From: Paracamarosporium sp. OC-R06-R3
Taxonomy: Eukaryota; Ascomycota; Dothideomycetes; Pleosporales; Didymosphaeriaceae
DNA: 64,000 bases
Direction: 5' to 3'
NCBI GenBank assembly: GCA_019828545.1
Contig: JACVRA010000061.1
Coordinates: 62,198 to 126,197, forward strand
The position numbers and the translations under genes were made by a program. The notes under the pieces are model-generated. The model was not told where the DNA came from. It ran no database searches and saw only the letters and a list, made by a program, of their open reading frames with translations. Within the stretch, counting starts at the first letter, position 1. Each line of letters begins with the position of its first letter. This document shows, one piece after another, positions 33,916 to 45,590 of the stretch.

Positions 33916-34925
33916 CCGCTATTTCCACCCTACAGTCCAAAGGCTTAACACGAAACTATCACAAGGCCCCACTTCTTCGCTTCCATTCCTAAAGACCTTT
34001 CCTTAAACACCTATCGAGCGATTCGATCCTCGCTTCCTTGTTTCACCCCTGGATCTTGATTGGGTCGTCCTGATCACCCCAGCCTGTGTATGATCAATGG
34101 ATGAAATGTGAGATTAGGTGTATCTGCCCTGCTTCTATAGCATGCCATTCGCATATGTACATTCAATGGTGTTTGATACTTATGTCTCTGAGCCTTGTGC
34201 TTATATTAACTAAGCAACCAATGCAGCATGATTCGGTAGGCTGCGAAGGCATACTGTACATCATCGTGTCAGTGAGAAGCTCTGGCGATCGGTTCCTATA
34301 ATATCGGAGGCGAAGGACACTTGAAACGGTAGATGATCAATAGAAGCTTACTTTACCTACCTCGATGAACACTGTAGATCCCTAACGCACACTTACTGTT
34401 CTGTCTCAAAACCCGTGAAGCACTGCTTCTAATCCTCCAGTCATGCAACGCACCCCTCCAGGTACGCAAATGCCATGAATTTTGTATATGAATAGGACCT
34501 AGACACAATGGTCGCCACTATGGTTCAGACGACGTATCCAACCTAAGCCATAGCTCTATACTGCATCTTGGCTTATAGTATACGACAAGATCGGCTTTGT
34601 ACAGGAACTCTAGTCCACGCTTCTGTGCGGTTTCGTTGTGTATTCTCAGTGGCTTGCAGAGCGTGTTCACGTGAGAACGTATCACCCTGGACCCGCGGAC
34701 CCGTCAGCACTTATGCACGGACCAACGCTTGTTCGCGGAGCTTCTCTCGAAATGGTGACGGCCTGCTTCTTTGCACGTTACGCCTTCATTTGATAGACAA
34801 CCTTTTATGAAAATCACTGTACGCATAAGAACACCTTAGCGCTCAACTCCCCAATCTTAGAATGTTACATCAACATTTGGAAATCCGAGTCGCGTAGGCT
34901 CCAACAAGCGTTCCGATCCTCCACC
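33916..34925. other. Intergenic region taspase-like to TFB4
   Basis: About 1 kb with 3' flank and TFB4 promoter. I see no gene or repeat. Confidence 0.55.
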
Positions 34926-36174
34926 ATGAACGCCATCGACGCCTCGGAACACCACCAGCGCGTGGACGAGAGTATGATTTGGAGATCCTGTTGCTATTCC
35001 TGAGACTCAAACTGACTCTCCGCATAGCTGTTCCACCTTCTCTTCTTGCGATTGTCTTAGATACCAACCCACACGCTTGGGCGCACCTATCTTCCACGCT
35101 TCCGCTCGCGACGGCGCTCGCCAACATCCTCGTCTTCATAAACGCTCATCTTGCCTCTGGAAATGCAAATAGCGTTGCTGTAATAGCCTCTCACTCAAAC
35201 AAATCATGCTTTCTATATCCGACACCCACGCCCCCCTCCCCACAACCCGGCCATATCGCTGCGAATGGCGATGTCGAAATGAACGGTACCACAGACAAAA
35301 CCTCTTATTCGGTACAAGATAATCCGAATAAGTACCGTCCCTTCGCAAATGTAGAGACGGCAATCCTGAACAACTTTGCGAAACTCATGGAGGGCACAAA
35401 AGAAAGTCACTTGACGGCAACCCCGACCACACTTATTGGCGGCGCGTTGTCCCTTGCACTGTCATATATTGCGAAAGCTACTCTTCTCCACTCTCCTGCG
35501 ACGTCGAATACAGATGAGGCCATGCTTGCAATAGCGGACCCTGAAGCAATACACAGTTCGTATGTGTCGCTTGCGAGCCGCATCCTTATCGTGTCTGTAT
35601 CGGGCGACCTTGCGAACCAATATATCCCCGTCATGAACAGTATATTCGCGGCACAGAGGAAGAGGATACCAATTGATATTTTGAAGTTGGCAGGAGACAC
35701 AGTTCTGTTGCAGCAGGCGAGTGATGCGACAGGCGGTGTTTACATGAAGCCTGAGCGACCAGAAGGCTTACTGCAGTATCTCATGATGGCATTCTTACCG
35801 GACCCTACGGCGAGGAGAAGCCTAGTCATGCCTAGCGCAGGAGGTGTCGATTTCAGGGCGGCGTGCTTCTGTCACCGCAAGGTCGTGGACATTGGCTATG
35901 TGTGCAGTGTTTGCCTGAGCAGTAAGTTGGATCCTTGTGTCCTGCCACCCTTAGCCAACGGTATAGTTAACATTAGCCAGTATTCTGTACCGCTGACCTG
36001 CCCGGTAACCTCTGCTTGACCTGCGGTTCTTACCTGTCACTTCGTGCCGCGCAGTCGAACCCGCCAGCTTTGATACCCCGGAAAAAGAAGAAGAAAAAGA
36101 GAGTAGGAGGTACGGACTCGGCAACGCCTGGGGGCAGCACACCAGCAGGATCGAATACACCGGTACATGTGTGA
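34926..36174 (+). CDS. TFB4: TFIIH core subunit Tfb4 (p34)
   Basis: Subunit of the TFIIH core needed for transcription start and nucleotide-excision repair. Exons 34926-34971, 35028-35921 and 35981-36174 (introns 56 and 59 nt) give 377 aa. A vWA-like fold begins VPPSLLAIVLDTNPHAWA (Tfb4 family signature) and continues through RILIVSVSGDLANQYIP. The C-terminal zinc region is [23 protein letters not shown] then NLCLTCGSYL, completed by the last exon. It ends in a Lys-rich stretch (IPRKKKKKKRV) and a Gly/Thr tail. A fungal insert around residues 90-135 is Pro/Asn-rich. Confidence 0.94.
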
Positions 36175-37138
36175 GCATCATTCATGGAGCGACATGGTCT
36201 TCCATCTGGGCGTACAAGGAAAGATTTGTAGCATTTCAAGGCGCTTGGTCTGGGATAAACATCAATGAAGGTTCACATTTCCACCTGGCAGAACAGATTC
36301 TCACTTGGTCTGATATGCAAGGTAGCAAGATGCCGGAAAGAAGAAGAGGTGACCTGTGACGGATCCAACGAGTGGGTGGTGGGCCAGCTACGCACTGAAT
36401 GCTGTACCGTTACTAATCTGTGGGTTTATATATGGTTTTGCTCGTCAATAGTCTCCTTTGGAGTCGTTGCAAATGTATGACGGATCCATCGATGTATTCA
36501 TGCGCACCGACAGTCCAAAGGTCTATGTACCACAAAATTTCATGATTGGACAGGTCATTTATTCTTCAGCACGTTCGGACGACTCAGGTAGTAGTTTCCA
36601 CTACGCTCTAGCCTCCGCAAGCGATGTGCTTAACCGCTAGGCCTTGTTTGCCACTCGCACCGAAATATACACACAGCCATCATGCGAGCGCGACGAAAGT
36701 GGAAAACGACGCGCTTTTAGCGTTATTTCCTTACGCATGTTCTGCACCTTTTACTAGATGAGGCGAGCGAGGCATCGTATAAGTGGGGTGACTCGTATCC
36801 GTCACTGGGTGTGCCGCATGAGAAGACGCGCCGGTACCTCGGCTTCAGGGCAACCCGTAACAACACTTCGAAGATCCGAACCCCGCCTCGGGACATGAAT
36901 AGACAGCGTTGACTCCGGCAGTCGTAGTTTCCATTGTCACGCTGCCACTGCTAAGTCGCCTTCCCTGCCATACCGTATGTGTCTTCCCCACATACTAGGG
37001 CGAAAGAGTGGCACGCCTCGTACGCCCGCGGCCCCTTTCTGTACGTCAACAATCGGTTACACTCTTCCTTTCTTTTTCTAGCTCACTCAAACACGACTAC
37101 TTTTCGACTAAGGGAGCTATTGCTCATGAATAGTCACC
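36175..37138. other. Intergenic region TFB4 to flavin monooxygenase
   Basis: About 1 kb containing the monooxygenase promoter. A CCTCGG hexamer lies at 36837-36842. A tRNA-like A-box on the minus strand near 36,615-36,645 has no matching B-box. No gene is supported. Confidence 0.5.
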
Positions 37139-39230
37139 ATGGGCGAAACTATTCGACGTGTCAATGGCTATGACCATGATGCTTATACGTACTATCCCGT
37201 CGTCATTGTAGGAGCAGGAGCTTCGGGCATCGCGATGGCATGCCGGTTGAAGGATGAGCTTGGGTTTGATCAATTCAGGATATTCGACAGGCAGGCAGGC
37301 ATCGGCGGCACATGGTGGATCAACCGATATCCTGGAGTCGCATGGTAAGTGCCCATCTTTCGTGAACACGTAAGGTATACCCACAATGTCTGGCATAGAG
37401 AGGTAGAGAGTGCAGAAATCTACACAAAACGTGTATCTTTGCGTTCACACTGTCTTTACACGATGGTCATGATGAGACGAGGTATTAATGACCCTGCATA
37501 GTGACGTCCCTGCCGTCTTTTATAGCTTCAGCTTCAAGCAAAACCCAAACTGGACCACTTTCTATCCGCCCGGTCGCGAAATTGTCCAGTATTATCACGA
37601 AGTCTGCGAGTCGTACAAGATCACAGACAAGTTCGAGGTCAACACGGACGTGGAGCAATGCACTTGGCTTGAAAACGAAAAATTGTGGGAGGTTCGTCTT
37701 AGGCGAATGGTTGCCGGTATGGGAGATTTGAGTTCCAAAGACCGCGCAAAGATTGTGAAAGAAAAAGGAGAAGCTGCTGTCTATTCCCAGGCAGAGATTG
37801 TGAGGGCAAAAGTTGTGATCTCGTGTGTCGGTGGAATTGTCGAGCCACGAGGTTGGCCAGACGATATTCCCGGCATTGAGAAATTCAAGGGTCCGGTATT
37901 CCACTCAGCTCGTTGGGACGAGAACGTCGATTTCAATGATAAAAACGTGGTGGTCGTAGGTACTGGTTGCAGCTCGGCGCAGTTAGTCCCCCGATTGTCC
38001 AGTGCCCCATACAACGCCAAAACAGTAACTCAGTTGATGCGGACACCTCCATGGGTCGTGCCATCTTCGATTCCTCCAGGTGGCGATGAGTGGTGGGAAA
38101 AAAACTCCAAGACGCTGTTCAAAGCAGTTCCCGGTCTTCAGAATGCCTTTCGTTTGTTGATCGCTGGTGCTGCAGAAGTCCAGTTTCATCGATTGTTTCA
38201 CGACTCGCCATACTCGGCGAAACACAGGAAAATCTACGAAGACACAATGCTGAAGCGTATGAAAAAGATTGTACCAAATAAGTACCACGAAATCTTGACC
38301 CCAGACTACGGCGTCGGATGCAAGCGAAGGATCTTCGATAAGAGGTGGTATGAGGGTCTGAATGATCCCAAGATCGAGCTTACAACCCAGCCTCTGGCGC
38401 GAGTCAACGAGAGTAGTGTTGTCATTGGGCCCGGTGTCGCTTATCCTAAACATGCGAAGAGTGATCTTCCGGAGAGAGAGGTACCAGCTGATGTTATCGT
38501 ATTGGCCAATGGCTTCGACATAACAAGGTGGCTTCACCCATTGCGCGTCGTAGGAAAAGGCGGTAAAGATCTTGTTGACACCATGGAAGAGCGAGGTGGA
38601 GCGCAAGCATATCTGGGTACAGCCATGGATGGCTTTCCAAATTTCTTTATGATTTTTGGACCCAATACTGCTACAGGGCACTCATCGGTCGTCATGGCAT
38701 CAGAGAACATGGTGATGCATTCGATGAACTTCATCAAGCCGATACTGCGAGGAGATATGGCTGCAGTGGAGGTGAAGCACGAGGCGGAGGTAGCCTTCAC
38801 GAACGAAATCCAGGCTGCGCTGAAGAACACCGTATTCATGAGTGGCGGCTGCGTATCCTGGTACTTCACCGAAAACGGATGGAACTCAACTGTCTATCCG
38901 TATGTATCCCTGCAATATGTTTACAGACTTGACTGAACTAGGAACAGGTACTCCCAGATCGACTTCTGGCGACGATGCCGCTTCCCGAAATGGGATGATT
39001 GGAACATCGTATACACCGAGCAAGGAATTAATCGGAAACGTAGAGAGCAGGCGATACGCATCCTCGCCGTGGCGGCTATTGTCGTAGGCGCCTATCGCGC
39101 ACGCCAGAACGGTGTGGATTTGACGGATGTGAAGACACTGATTGCACAAGTGCTGCAGGGTGTCTTTGCGCGGCTGTCGTATACGTGGGGAATCTTGAAA
39201 AGCCAGGCACAGACTGTACTGAAAACCTAG
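37139..39230 (+). CDS. Type I Baeyer-Villiger-like flavin monooxygenase with C-terminal hydrophobic segment
   Basis: NADPH/FAD oxygenase that would insert oxygen into a ketone. Exons are 37139-37344, 37502-38899 and 38948-39230, 628 aa. The first Rossmann motif is VVIVGAGASGIAMA (about 21-34), followed by GGTWWINRYPG. The BVMO fingerprint FKGPVFHSARWD fits F-x-G-x3-H-x3-W-(P/D). The second Rossmann motif is VVVVGTGCSSAQL. The last exon adds YSQIDFWRRCRFP and a hydrophobic segment, AIRILAVAAIVVGAY, which may anchor the enzyme in a membrane. The last intron has two acceptors 6 nt apart (TAG then CAG), both in frame. The substrate is unknown; a Zn2Cys6 regulator follows on the same strand. Confidence 0.9.
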
Positions 39231-39779
39231 CTGGGATCTTCGAAAGCGTGTGATAGCCAAGTATCGCGTTCAGCCCGCGGATTAGTGGTGGGTCAGTGTT
39301 CGAATTACCTACGAACTAATGCCAGGATTTTTTCAATAGCTGGAGAAGTTCGTGGCAGCAGTCACAGAGTTTCTGGGAAATTTTGATAGCATTAGATGAT
39401 GGCGCCGAAATGGCTGACCATTGTTACGAACTTGTGATGAATACTTTTTCGTATTGCAAAACAAGAATCATGATCTCATTGCCTACGTCTAGTGATTATT
39501 GTGAAGCCTTGCTTTTCTCCTGCTACCGCACAAAGTCGGATGACATTGGTAAAACCACAATTGGCCATTAAGAGCGCGTGTTATCAAGCATCACGTGCCT
39601 CATCGGCGCCATCCTGTAAACCCCGCTCCCGGATCTCCAGCCACAGGGCTCGGACCAAGCATTCGCAAACGAGCGGTTCACCAAGTGACCGCCGCCTCCA
39701 CTGCTGCAGCCTTCGACGGCCATTGGGGACCACTGGGGGCTGCGTTCGAAACCTGCGCATAACGAAGTCTGCCTACACA
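39231..39779. other. Intergenic region monooxygenase to Zn2Cys6 regulator
   Basis: This 549-bp region is the regulator's promoter. An open frame continues upstream of its ATG to 39492 but lacks conservation signs, so the start at 39780 is preferred. Confidence 0.5.
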
Positions 39780-42152
39780 ATGAGCGCAAGCCCGCCCGAG
39801 GAGAGCAACGGCGGCGGACAGAAGCGGAAGAATGATGAGGGAGGTCCCCAACCGAGAGCTAAGCGCAATCGTTATATCTCGATAGCTTGGTAGGTTGCGC
39901 ATATCATGTTGGGATTGCAGATGTGAGCTGACAAAAGACTGCTAGCAATGAATGCAAGCGTAGGAAGATCAAATGTAACGGGTAGGTATGCTTCGAAATA
40001 CAAGCCAGGCTCAAGCTCACTTGTCGCAGACAGACTCCTTGTCAGAGATGCGGAAACCTATCGCTCGAGTGTTTGTACGCGCCGAATTGCTGCAACAACT
40101 TCAAAGAATCCGACGAGTTCAAGCAAATGTCAGGACAAATATCGCTCCTTCAAGAGCAGGTTGACCAGCTTTTCGCAAACCTCAGCGCATTGAAATCCCA
40201 AGTCGATATCCAAGGCGTCGGCTCGATCGGAACGCCTTTCAACCATCCAGACTTTACGCGATCTATGTCGATTGGCCAATTGTCCGGCATCTCTCCCTCG
40301 CCTGCACGCCAGCGATCAAGGTCGAACGCGAAACGTCCACGATTTCAAGGACCGGCATCCAATGCGTTCAATCTCGGTGTCGCAAAGACAAGCTTAAAAA
40401 CGATGGGCATAACAGGACCGAGTGATGGAGAGGATGAAGGGATTATAACAATGGACGCCACGCCCATGGGAAGTCCTCCTCTTGCGAATGTCATGCTGCC
40501 GAAGGTGCTTCATGCGGACAAAGATCCGATTTGGTCCGTCTCCAAACAAGAGGCTTTAGCGTTGATACACTTTTGGCAGGAGGAAAATGGCGTTATGTAC
40601 CCGTTTCTCGATATCGCTCAGATAACTGGCTATGCCGACATGTTGTTTAGTTTCATTGAAGCTGCTGTCCGGCAAGGACTAATGCAAGGGGCGCTTCCAG
40701 GAGCTGACGCAATCGAGGACGAGAAAACCAGCATACTGAAGCTCATCCTTGCTATTTCTTTAGTACTGAGAGGCAATGGGAAAGATCAGCTCGGAGACAG
40801 ATTCTTCAACAACGTGCAAAAGGTCGTTGAGAGGACTCTTTCCGAACCAGTGGACGTAAAAAGTATCAGTTTGCTGGCTCTGACCGTAGGTTTTTCTAAT
40901 GTGTGACGTCTATCTCACTAATCAACATAGGCTATGTACCATTTTCACAAAGATGATGAAGTGCTTGCATGGCGAACCATCGGGTTGGCTGCGCGCCAGT
41001 GTTTTGAACTAGGTTTACACCGGCGCGAGGCATACGATTCATTTGCCGACCCAGATGAACGCTCAGCAGCCGTTAGGACGTTCTGGTCTGTGTATGTTTT
41101 GGACAGACGTTGGAGCTTTGGAACAGGAATGCCGTTCGCCTTGCAGGATGCTGACATTGACCCTAATCTGCCCAGACCGGTATGCTCAATGGTAGCTTAT
41201 CTTTCAGACATCACACTGACAAAAGATGCAGGATGATTCCTCGCCTTATCTCAATGCGATGATATCTTATAGCGTTATAGGATCCAAAGTCTGGAAGTCC
41301 GTCGGTAACGCGGACTCGTCCCAGAGCCACATAAACACTGAGGACATTAGTTTTCTCGATTTTCAAGTGCTTAACTGGCATAGGACGATACCTGAATCAA
41401 TGAAGTTTGTACATCCGGAAAGCGGTCGGCCATTGGATCCTAGTCTACCACGCGCGGTCCTACGACAACAAGTTGTGCTATATCTCCGAGCGAACCAAAT
41501 GCGAATTCTGATTTACCGACCTGTGCTCCATACTGCCACATCAATAGTGGAGAATCTTGAGTTCGCAAAAACAGTTGTCAAAGTGTCGAAAGACACTATC
41601 CGCACGCTAACATATATTAATCAAACTTCGGATATTTACAAGGCTCAGCAAACTATGTTCAACTACTTCCTCATATCGGCTCTTGCTGTACTATTCTTGG
41701 CGGTCGCTCATGCGCCTGCCGACTTCAGCTCGGAATGTCGAGACGAATTCTACCAAGCACTTGACCTCGTCCGTGGCCTTTCGTCAGATTCATATGTGTC
41801 AAAACGTCTGTGGAAAACCATCAGGATGCTTAAGGAAGTAGGGCCTAGACTAGGGCTGAATATTCGGAACGATGCTACAGACGCACACTCTTCTGCGGCG
41901 GTTGCCATGGCTGGTCTTGCTGGACACCAGGTGGACGAAATGGCCATTTTTCAAAACGGGCAAAATGGAAATGTTGATACGCCTCATGGGATGGCTTCGG
42001 ATTTGACGAATTTGTTTGAGGCTGCCGGTAATTATCCGATGTTGCAGAATGGATTTGGGCTGTCGTCTGCTGAGTTGACACACGGGGAATTTGTGTCTGC
42101 ATTTGGGAATGAGAATGATGAACTAGCGCGGATCATGCGCGATCTGTTCTGA
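39780..42152 (+). CDS. Zn2Cys6 fungal-specific transcription factor
   Basis: Nuclear regulator of unknown target. Exons 39780-39889, 39946-39981 (36 nt), 40030-40885, 40931-41179 and 41232-42152 give 723 aa; introns 45-56 nt. The zinc cluster at about residues 37-64 has spacing C-x2-C-x6-C-x5-C-x2-C-x6-C and is split by two introns. Exon 2 holds the first basic half (NECKRRKIKCNG). A short coiled coil follows (QISLLQEQVDQLFANLSAL). The fungal_trans middle domain includes RTIGLAARQCFELGLHRRE and FWSVYVLDRRWSFGTGMPF. The C-terminal 150 residues are Asn/Gly/Ala-rich. It lies directly downstream of the monooxygenase on the same strand, so local control of that gene is possible but unproven. Confidence 0.9.
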
Positions 42153-43017
42153 GGGGCTGAGATTTAGTAATTAGGTGTACGATGCCTGAGATTGAGTTAT
42201 ACCCATTCACAACGATCAAAGATAAAGGTCCAACCAATATGAGTGGACTCTTGAAAAACACAAATATGCATGTACCGTATTAGTACCAACACAGTAACGG
42301 TTTGGAGATCATGTCGATGTACAAGGAAATCACGTTGTATAAGCAAATCCATTTCCGTCGCCCTACAAAGTACTGAAAGAAAATTAGTTAATAACGCCAA
42401 TGTCGCAAAAGGCCTATCAGAGATGATTACACGACATAGCACATAGGAAGTCTAGACGCGAGACCCTGATCACGTGTACCAAACCGCGGGGCTGGAATCA
42501 GCCAAGACTTACGACAACCTCATCAGAAGAAACACCCGACGCTGCAAAACATGCGAGTGCTTCCACCAGAGACTAACAATCTGGCTTTGCGCCACTACTG
42601 AAAACACAGCAGAAACACGTTCGCATCGCGCTTGTGGCTCTCACGAATACGACATCTTGCGCAACCCCCGCCCGCGCCTGTACACTCACGAAACGGCTGT
42701 CCTGCACCTCGCTCGACCAACGCACTGCTTACGCACAACTGTTTGCAGTCACGACTCAATGACCTGACAGTGAACGTTCACGCGCCGTCTTTCCGAACCC
42801 TTTCTCTTCACGCGCGTAGTCTCGATCGCGAGTTCACCCCACATTCCCTATTTTCGACCTCTCCACCAACCAAGCCTCCCTTTAGTTCGCGAACTTTCGA
42901 CCCTGAGGCCACCCCTCGCGGTTCTTAAACTCCCCCGACTCTTGGCACGGTCGCACCTTGCGCGAGGCAGCGAAAAGCGCGTCTTAACGGCGCGCAACTG
43001 TACATAAAGCAGGCATT
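42153..43017. other. Intergenic region Zn2Cys6 regulator to CKB1
   Basis: About 0.9 kb. The right part is CT/ACC-rich, typical of the CK2 beta promoter and leader. I see no gene. Confidence 0.55.
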
Positions 43018-44112
43018 ATGTCGTCGTCGTCGCAGGTTACCGAGTCATGGATATCGTCGTTTTGTGGGCTGCTAGGCCACGAATACTTCGCCGAGGTATC
43101 TGAGGACTTTATTGAAGATGACTTCAACCTCACTGGCCTGCAATCGCAGGTGCCTATGTACAAGGAAGCGCTAGAGATGATACTAGACGTTGAACCGGAA
43201 GAAGATGACGATGAAGAAGAGGAAGAGGAAGAGGACGAAGAAGACGACGAGATACTAGGTGACGAGAGGCCAACGGCCTACAGAAGGGCCAGCGACCGAA
43301 GACACCTCCGAATAGCTTCCGATCTTAGTGTGATAGAAAGCTCCGCCGAGCTGCTGTACGGTCTGATACACCAGCGCTACATAACCTCGCGACCCGGCAT
43401 TCAGCAGATGGCGGAGAAGTACGAGCTACAGCACTTTGGCACGTGCCCGCGCGTGCACTGTAATTCAACCAAGGTGCTCCCGGTTGGCCTAAACGACAGC
43501 CCAGGCCACGAAACAGTCAAACTATTCTGTCCTTCCTGTCTCGATGTCTATACCCCGCCTAACTCGCGTTTCCAGACAGTCGACGGCGCTTTCTTTGGCA
43601 CCACATTCCCCTCTCTCTTCTTCATGACATTTACGGATCTTGACATTGGGAGCGGCATCCGTAACAACCCCTCAGGTGCCGCACAAGCTCTCCTACAAAT
43701 ACAAGCTGAAAATGCAGCGAAAAGCAACAGCAACACTACCCCTGCGAATGTCACTTCCATAAATGGAGTCGCACCACACAACTTAGCACCCGGAATTGGC
43801 GCGGGTAATATCTACGAACCCCGCATCTATGGTTTTAGGGTGAGCGAAAGGGCAAAATCAGGACCAAGGATGAAATGGCTACGGATGAAGCCGGCAGACG
43901 TGACGGAGCTTGATGAAACGAGGAGGTATTGGGAAAATCCCCCTGATGATGCGGATCGACCACACGACGACGATCTCAACATGGTAGATGTTGCAGAAGG
44001 CAAAGCATTGGACAGCAGGAAGAAGATCGTAGGGAGGAGGAAACGCACCAACGGCTCAGGAAATGGAGGTGGGAGCCCTATGGATACGAACGGTGTCGGT
44101 GCTGCAGGCTAG
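43018..44112 (+). CDS. CKB1: Casein kinase 2 regulatory (beta) subunit
   Basis: Dimeric regulatory subunit that assembles CK2; in Neurospora a ckb subunit acts on the clock protein FRQ. Single exon, 364 aa. It begins [21 protein letters not shown], followed by [14 protein letters not shown] very acidic insert ([18 protein letters not shown], about 60-80) replaces the short acidic loop of animal CK2 beta. The zinc ribbon is CPRVHC (about 143-148) and CPSC (about 170), and [16 protein letters not shown] is conserved. A fungal C-terminal extension of about 130 residues has [14 protein letters not shown] and ends in a basic/Gly-rich stretch. A hidden intron is unlikely because the frame and homology are continuous. 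Confidence 0.95.
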   Translation: MSSSSQVTESWISSFCGLLGHEYFAEVSEDFIEDDFNLTGLQSQVPMYKEALEMILDVEPEEDDDEEEEEEEDEEDDEILGDERPTAYRRASDRRHLRIASDLSVIESSAELLYGLIHQRYITSRPGIQQMAEKYELQHFGTCPRVHCNSTKVLPVGLNDSPGHETVKLFCPSCLDVYTPPNSRFQTVDGAFFGTTFPSLFFMTFTDLDIGSGIRNNPSGAAQALLQIQAENAAKSNSNTTPANVTSINGVAPHNLAPGIGAGNIYEPRIYGFRVSERAKSGPRMKWLRMKPADVTELDETRRYWENPPDDADRPHDDDLNMVDVAEGKALDSRKKIVGRRKRTNGSGNGGGSPMDTNGVGAAG

Positions 44113-45590
44113 GCGACTGTGGGGTCACATTTCGGACGATGGGGCAGATCAGTGTATTCTTACCAAATGAGTCCTTAGGATGCGGCGAGGTGTATGGCAT
44201 GGCGGATGAGTGATGGCAGGATGAGCAGTGGGAAGGAATTACATCAAGGGTCTTGGTTTAGATGATTTTTTTTTTCTGCTTCGTCTTCTACGAGTTCTTC
44301 TTGCCTCGATACTTACGGCTTTTGCCGTCCTTTAGGAGCATTGGCTTAATGAATGGGTTTAGGATTGTGTAGTCATGCTGGAGCCTTACGCGGCCGCACC
44401 TCTCGACATTCGATAGCGCTTATCACCGGGTACTTGCGATGGGCACAATGTTCTTCAGGATGCTATCAGGCTGAACATAACTATCCTTTGGACAAAACCA
44501 CAATTCGATGCGAAGTGCTCTCCGATTCTAGCATTTTACCAAACGTGTTTGTGAAACTGCCATTGTAAAGTACTTCTCGGCGTCTTTTCTCCCCGCAGAC
44601 ATGCTTTCATATATCTGCAAGAATTATGTTCGGACAGTTCACCTATCTAAATGAGTGAAATGCCTCAGCCCAGAAAGTTTCCAGGTCTGTTGTGCACCAC
44701 GACGATAATGTCATTTCCCCCTGAGCACAAACCTGAGCCCAAGCCCACAGCCACGTCTCCATCTTTTCTGCTATTCTTATCACAATTTGAACACCTAGCT
44801 CCCGATGGGGACCAGCTTTTGAGGTGCCCTAGTAAGACGAGGATGGTGATGATTGGAAGTAGTGTTTGTGTTATGAATATAGCTTACGAAGTGATTTACG
44901 AGTGTGATGAAGTAACAGATAATCCAAGGATGTAGTGGAGCATTGTGTGGACGAGAAGGGGTGTTGGGTGGGATATCTCTTTTTGGTTGGCAAAGCTGCA
45001 TCAGATCACATCAAGTTTGTTCTTTCGACGATTGATGCCATAGGAGAGTTTGGCACGTACGATGGCGAGGGATATAGAGCGATTTTTGTGGAGCGATAGG
45101 TGGTTAGGTTAGTATAAGTATGGGTTGGTAGGAGAGCTACAGCGGTATGGCAAGGGAGCATCATAGTGTAGAAAAAACGGTTGAAAGGCTGAAGCCGGAA
45201 AATTAAGGGTGTGTGCAGATTGAGGAAACGGTGGGCATGGAAGGGGGATGGGGTGACGCGGACGGGGAGGATAGAGGACGCAGATTTGGCGTATTATTGG
45301 AAGAAACATTTGGGAGGGTGAGGATAGTATGAACCAAATTTGTTTCAACGATCATGCATTATAGAGTGGCGAAGCATACCTACCTTTGCTACATCCAGAC
45401 CTCACATATAATGCCTTCAGGTGACTCAGGAGGTGACTTTTTGTAGTTCACACTATTCTGCGGCGTTGGTGTCTTTGAGTGCAATGCTGTTCTTCGAAGA
45501 GTCGTTCGATGACCAGGAAGCTTAAGACTCATGGGCAGCACCGGAGTTGATTCGATTTAGCACTACACGTACTACGTGCCTTCCAGCTGA
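44113..45590. other. Convergent intergenic region CKB1 / CWF19
   Basis: About 1.5 kb of 3' flanks, longer than other convergent spacers here. The small open frames (44353-44568, 44651-44935, 45109-45348) have no recognisable domain. No supported gene, although a short non-coding RNA cannot be excluded by eye. Confidence 0.5.

Noticed and set aside
36595..36650. tRNA-like A-box on the minus strand (GGCCTAGCGGTTAAG...)
   Set aside because: There is no B-box (GGTTCRANYCC) at the right distance and no acceptor-stem pairing; it is probably chance or a very decayed tRNA/SINE relic.
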